A stretch of DNA of 64,000 bases from Pseudomonadota bacterium. GTDB taxonomy: Bacteria > Pseudomonadota > Alphaproteobacteria > Rhizobiales > Rhizobiaceae. Below, piece by piece: positions 62,103 to 64,000 of the stretch; the stretch's first letter is position 1; every line of letters starts with the position of its first letter. The position numbers and the translations under genes are program-made. The stretch spans positions 124,001-188,000 of the forward strand of contig JAEWLS010000045.1 of assembly GCA_023457435.1 (NCBI GenBank). The letters run 5' to 3'. The notes under the pieces were generated by a model. It saw only the letters and a program-made list of their open reading frames with translations. It was not told the origin of the DNA and searched no databases.

Positions 62103-62308
62103 TGCCTATTGGAACCATCCGCCGATGGGACGGCGCGCACGGCGCGATTAGCGATGATCAGAACCCACGCGCCAACTGGATATTCGCGCATAAGAGCGAG
62201 TTCGAATTAGGCGCGGATCCACAAGTTGGCGAAGTATTTGACTACGAAGTTGGCGCGGACCGGCAGGGCCGACCGCGGGCGCTGAAGTTGAGGGCGGTGA
62301 ATGCCTGA
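62102..62308 (+). CDS. Cold-shock-domain-like phage protein
   Basis: A 68-residue protein with cold-shock fold features: GTIRRWDGAHGAISDDQNPR in strands 1-2, WIFAHKSEFELGADPQVGEV with the FxH motif (FAH), and QGRPRALKL before the end. Such proteins bind single-stranded nucleic acid. It is coupled to genes on both sides. Confidence 0.75.
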   Translation: MPIGTIRRWDGAHGAISDDQNPRANWIFAHKSEFELGADPQVGEVFDYEVGADRQGRPRALKLRAVNA

Positions 62309-62858
62309 TCAGACGCGATACGACGAGTTGCGCAAGCGATGGCTGCATGAGCCTGATCTGCCCGACGCCGAATATTTCGAATTTCAACGGCTGCACGCCG
62401 AGAGAGAGGCGCTGAAGGACGCGCCGAAAGCCGTAGCGGCGCCGCCCACGGCTGCTCGGCCAGTGAAGGCCGAACCAGAAGAAACGCCCAAAGAAAAGGC
62501 CGAGCGCGAGGAGCAAGAGGCTCGCGACACATTGCGTTTCCACGAAATCGGACGGCGCTTACGAGCGCTCGAGATTGTATCGATCGACGACGCGGAATTT
62601 CGCTTCGACCGTGAAGCGCTGAAGGCCTTCGAACAAATATACGCTGACTTACGCAAAGGTCTGACTGTTGGCTCTGTGGCGGAAGCTATCGCTTCCGTGC
62701 TCGGTATGATGGCGGGAGTGCGGATCGCAGCATATGAACGATCCGCGCATATTACCGGCCGGCTTGCCGCCATAGAGGCCGCGCTACCGAAGCCGCGTGC
62801 GCGAGTGAAGGCGCCTTCGCGGCCAGCGGGGGCGGTTGTGGAATCGCGGGCCGACTAG
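62301..62858 (+). CDS. Hypothetical phage protein
   Basis: A 185-residue helical protein with a charged middle segment rich in Glu/Lys/Pro (residues about 45-75) and a Gly/Ala/Val stretch (LTVGSVAEAIASVLGMMAGV) that could be a buried or membrane helix. Not recognised. It starts 8 bases inside the upstream gene. Confidence 0.6.
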   Translation: MPDQTRYDELRKRWLHEPDLPDAEYFEFQRLHAEREALKDAPKAVAAPPTAARPVKAEPEETPKEKAEREEQEARDTLRFHEIGRRLRALEIVSIDDAEFRFDREALKAFEQIYADLRKGLTVGSVAEAIASVLGMMAGVRIAAYERSAHITGRLAAIEAALPKPRARVKAPSRPAGAVVESRAD

Positions 62859-62912
62859 TTCCGCTCACCGCGTCCCTCACCACGCTCAACTAAAATTCCG
62901 ATCTTTGATTTT

Positions 62913-62976
62913 TTCGGCGCGCACCGACTGCGCCGAAAGCCGCTGGCTGTGCACGGATGCACTGCAGGCCAGCGGC
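62913..62976 (+). other. Two GC-rich hairpins in the late-gene leader
   Basis: Hairpin 1 (62913-62937) is TTCGGCGC/GCGCCGAA with a 9-base loop. Hairpin 2 (62939-62976) is a 9-bp GCCGCTGGC/GCCAGCGGC stem with an inner TGCA pairing. They fill most of the 148-bp gap before the structural gene, preceded by an A/T-rich run. They could be a leader structure or a weak terminator. Confidence 0.6.
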
Positions 62977-63006
62977 ACCCTTTTCGCGCAACTCTGAGGT
63001 ATTAAA

Positions 63007-63813
63007 ATGGGTGTATATTACATCAACCCGTATGCGTTTGTTAATCCGAAGAGAAACATCCTGCAGATGCTGCAGGCACTCGGCTATTCGAGCCAGATCA
63101 AATGCGCCCTCGACGCCGTTGATCTTGCAACGTGGCCCGGCAGCGGTCAGACTTTGACTGACCTGACGGGCAACAACAACAACTTCATTCGCGGAGCCAC
63201 TACGGGTTCCGAGTCATCCGATCCGTCCATCAACGGGACTGCCGGCGAACTAGGCGCCTCGAACTATGTCGCCTTTGACGGCGGCGATTATCTTCTTGAA
63301 TCTGCCGCGCACACGTTTGCGGAGACTTGGCACAATAACAACGCGCTCTTCACAATGATTTTTGTGATGAGAATTGCTTCTCTTGCCAATCAGTTCATTT
63401 TCGACAACTCGGACAGCCAGACCGGCATCAATCTCGTCGCAAGTTCGACGGGGGCGATTGGCGTCAACGTGTGGCGCGGGGGCGATGCTATTGAGGGCTT
63501 CCAGTTGACGTCGGCATACTCGGCCGGGGCGGACGTTCTCATCGGCTTGTCGATAAATGAAGCCTCGAGTGCGGGCTTGATGTACGCGAACGGCGCGACG
63601 GCGGTGTCGGCGACGGCAAGCTACTTCAACCCCGGCACTTCAGACGCAAGCACGTATGCGTACCGCATAGGCGCTTCAGCCTTCGGCTCGGGTTCCAACC
63701 TGTTAACCAGTGGCTCCCGTCTCTACGCCGCGGCGTTTCTTGACGGCGTTGCACTCGACGCCACCGCCTTCGACGCGATCCGCGCCGACTTCCAGGCTCG
63801 CGGCATAAGCTGA
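63007..63813 (+). CDS. LamG/concanavalin-A-like phage structural protein
   Basis: A 268-residue protein of lower G+C than its neighbours. The order LTDLTGNNNNFIRGA, NYVAFDGGDYLLESA and FTMIFVMRIASLA, with repeated Gly/Ser/Asn turns, is the pattern of LamG-like jelly-roll domains seen in tail fibres, spikes and capsid decoration proteins. GAGG lies 9 bases before the ATG. Which particle part it forms is unknown. Confidence 0.7.
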   Translation: MGVYYINPYAFVNPKRNILQMLQALGYSSQIKCALDAVDLATWPGSGQTLTDLTGNNNNFIRGATTGSESSDPSINGTAGELGASNYVAFDGGDYLLESAAHTFAETWHNNNALFTMIFVMRIASLANQFIFDNSDSQTGINLVASSTGAIGVNVWRGGDAIEGFQLTSAYSAGADVLIGLSINEASSAGLMYANGATAVSATASYFNPGTSDASTYAYRIGASAFGSGSNLLTSGSRLYAAAFLDGVALDATAFDAIRADFQARGIS

Positions 63814-63836
63814 CCAGCCTACCCCAAGGACAACCG

Positions 63837-64000
63837 ATGACGCGAGGATGGCCGATAAGGCCCTACTCGCGGCTTTCGTGGAGTATTCTAAATATGCCTG
63901 CATTCAAAGGCCTTCGAGGCCTGTCGCGATTAAGCGATCAATACAAGACCACGGCATCGGGTGCGGCGATGGATACATATCTGTCCGTCGCATTTACTGC
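63837..64000 (+). CDS. Partial phage gene, cut by the right edge
   Basis: An open frame of 54 codons to the window end with a good AAGGA ribosome site. It begins MTRGWPIRPYSRLSWSILNM. Too little is present to assign a family; position suggests another virion or assembly protein. Confidence 0.5.
   Translation, partial: MTRGWPIRPYSRLSWSILNMPAFKGLRGLSRLSDQYKTTASGAAMDTYLSVAFT

Larger units (their letters stand above)
55786..64000. mobile_element. Prophage or phage-satellite region (right end outside window)
   Basis: From about 55.8 kb to the end all recognisable genes are phage-type: HTH/AlpA-like, DUF3987 replication protein, HNH nuclease, P27-like terminase small subunit and a LamG-like structural protein, interspersed with short overlapping unknown genes on one strand. 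The left boundary lies somewhere between the GNAT gene and the promoter at 55918; no attachment repeat or integrase was found. The right end is not seen. Confidence 0.85.

Noticed and set aside
55759..64000. Integrase, attachment site or terminase large subunit
   Set aside because: Both strands were inspected and no tyrosine or serine recombinase, clear att repeat or TerL motif was found in the window.

Overview
The window is about 62-64% G+C, densely coded chromosomal DNA from an alphaproteobacterium, most likely Hyphomicrobiales (Rhizobiales), close to the Phyllobacteriaceae/Mesorhizobium group. This placement rests on gene content: PopZ (DUF2497) next to valS, an ExoR-type Sel1 protein, a fused SecDF after yajC, an aerobic-pathway CobF, TrmFO, a DUF1127 gene followed by CCUCCUCCC-loop small RNAs, and the scpAB-ABC ATPase-tatABC-serS-surE-pcm-nlpD order. 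No rRNA, CRISPR array or insertion sequence was seen.

Layout. 0-0.8 kb: 5' end of alanine dehydrogenase divergent from an Lrp-type regulator. 0.9-8 kb: a Tat-exported CpdB-like nucleotidase, then a minus-strand operon of photolyase, FAD oxidoreductase, DUF1365 protein and cyclopropane-fatty-acid synthase. 8-9.2 kb: tRNA-Asn and tRNA-Cys with small genes. 9.2-19 kb: a PIMT-like methyltransferase, TolC, PopZ, ValS, ExoR, XthA, ErpA and Dgt. 19-34.5 kb: ArgS, a large SPOR protein, NagZ, ScpA/ScpB, an orphan ABC ATPase, TatABC, SerS, SurE, Pcm, a LysM/LytM lipoprotein and a DUF815 ATPase; this block joins cell-wall recycling, chromosome condensation and protein export. 34.6-40.2 kb: YajC, SecDF, then homologues of two mitochondrial complex I assembly factors (Mth938 domain = NDUFAF3; squalene/phytoene synthase domain = NDUFAF6), and TrmFO. 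40.3-43.4 kb: an unknown lipoprotein, the DUF1127/small-RNA locus, a DUF2157-GDYXXLXY pair and tRNA-Leu. 43.5-55.8 kb: trigger factor, CobF, a Spx/ArsC-like protein, a YbaK-type deacylase, and the minus-strand chain dac-tmk-holB-metG-tatD-MBL, plus RlpA and a GNAT-like protein.

From about 55.8 kb to the right edge the DNA becomes an integrated phage or phage satellite. It has a near-consensus sigma-70 promoter, an AlpA/excisionase-like HTH gene, a DUF3987 replication protein, many small overlapping unknown genes, an HNH nuclease split by a frameshift, a P27-type terminase small subunit, a cold-shock-like protein and a LamG-like structural protein. Neither an integrase nor a terminase large subunit lies inside the window.

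The most distinctive signal outside the prophage is the minus-strand RNA at 41051-41166. Three tandem hairpins downstream of the DUF1127 gene each present an anti-Shine-Dalgarno CUCCUCCC sequence in the loop, and the last one is also the intrinsic terminator. This matches the cuckoo/CcsR RNA family known from Rhodobacter and related alphaproteobacteria.
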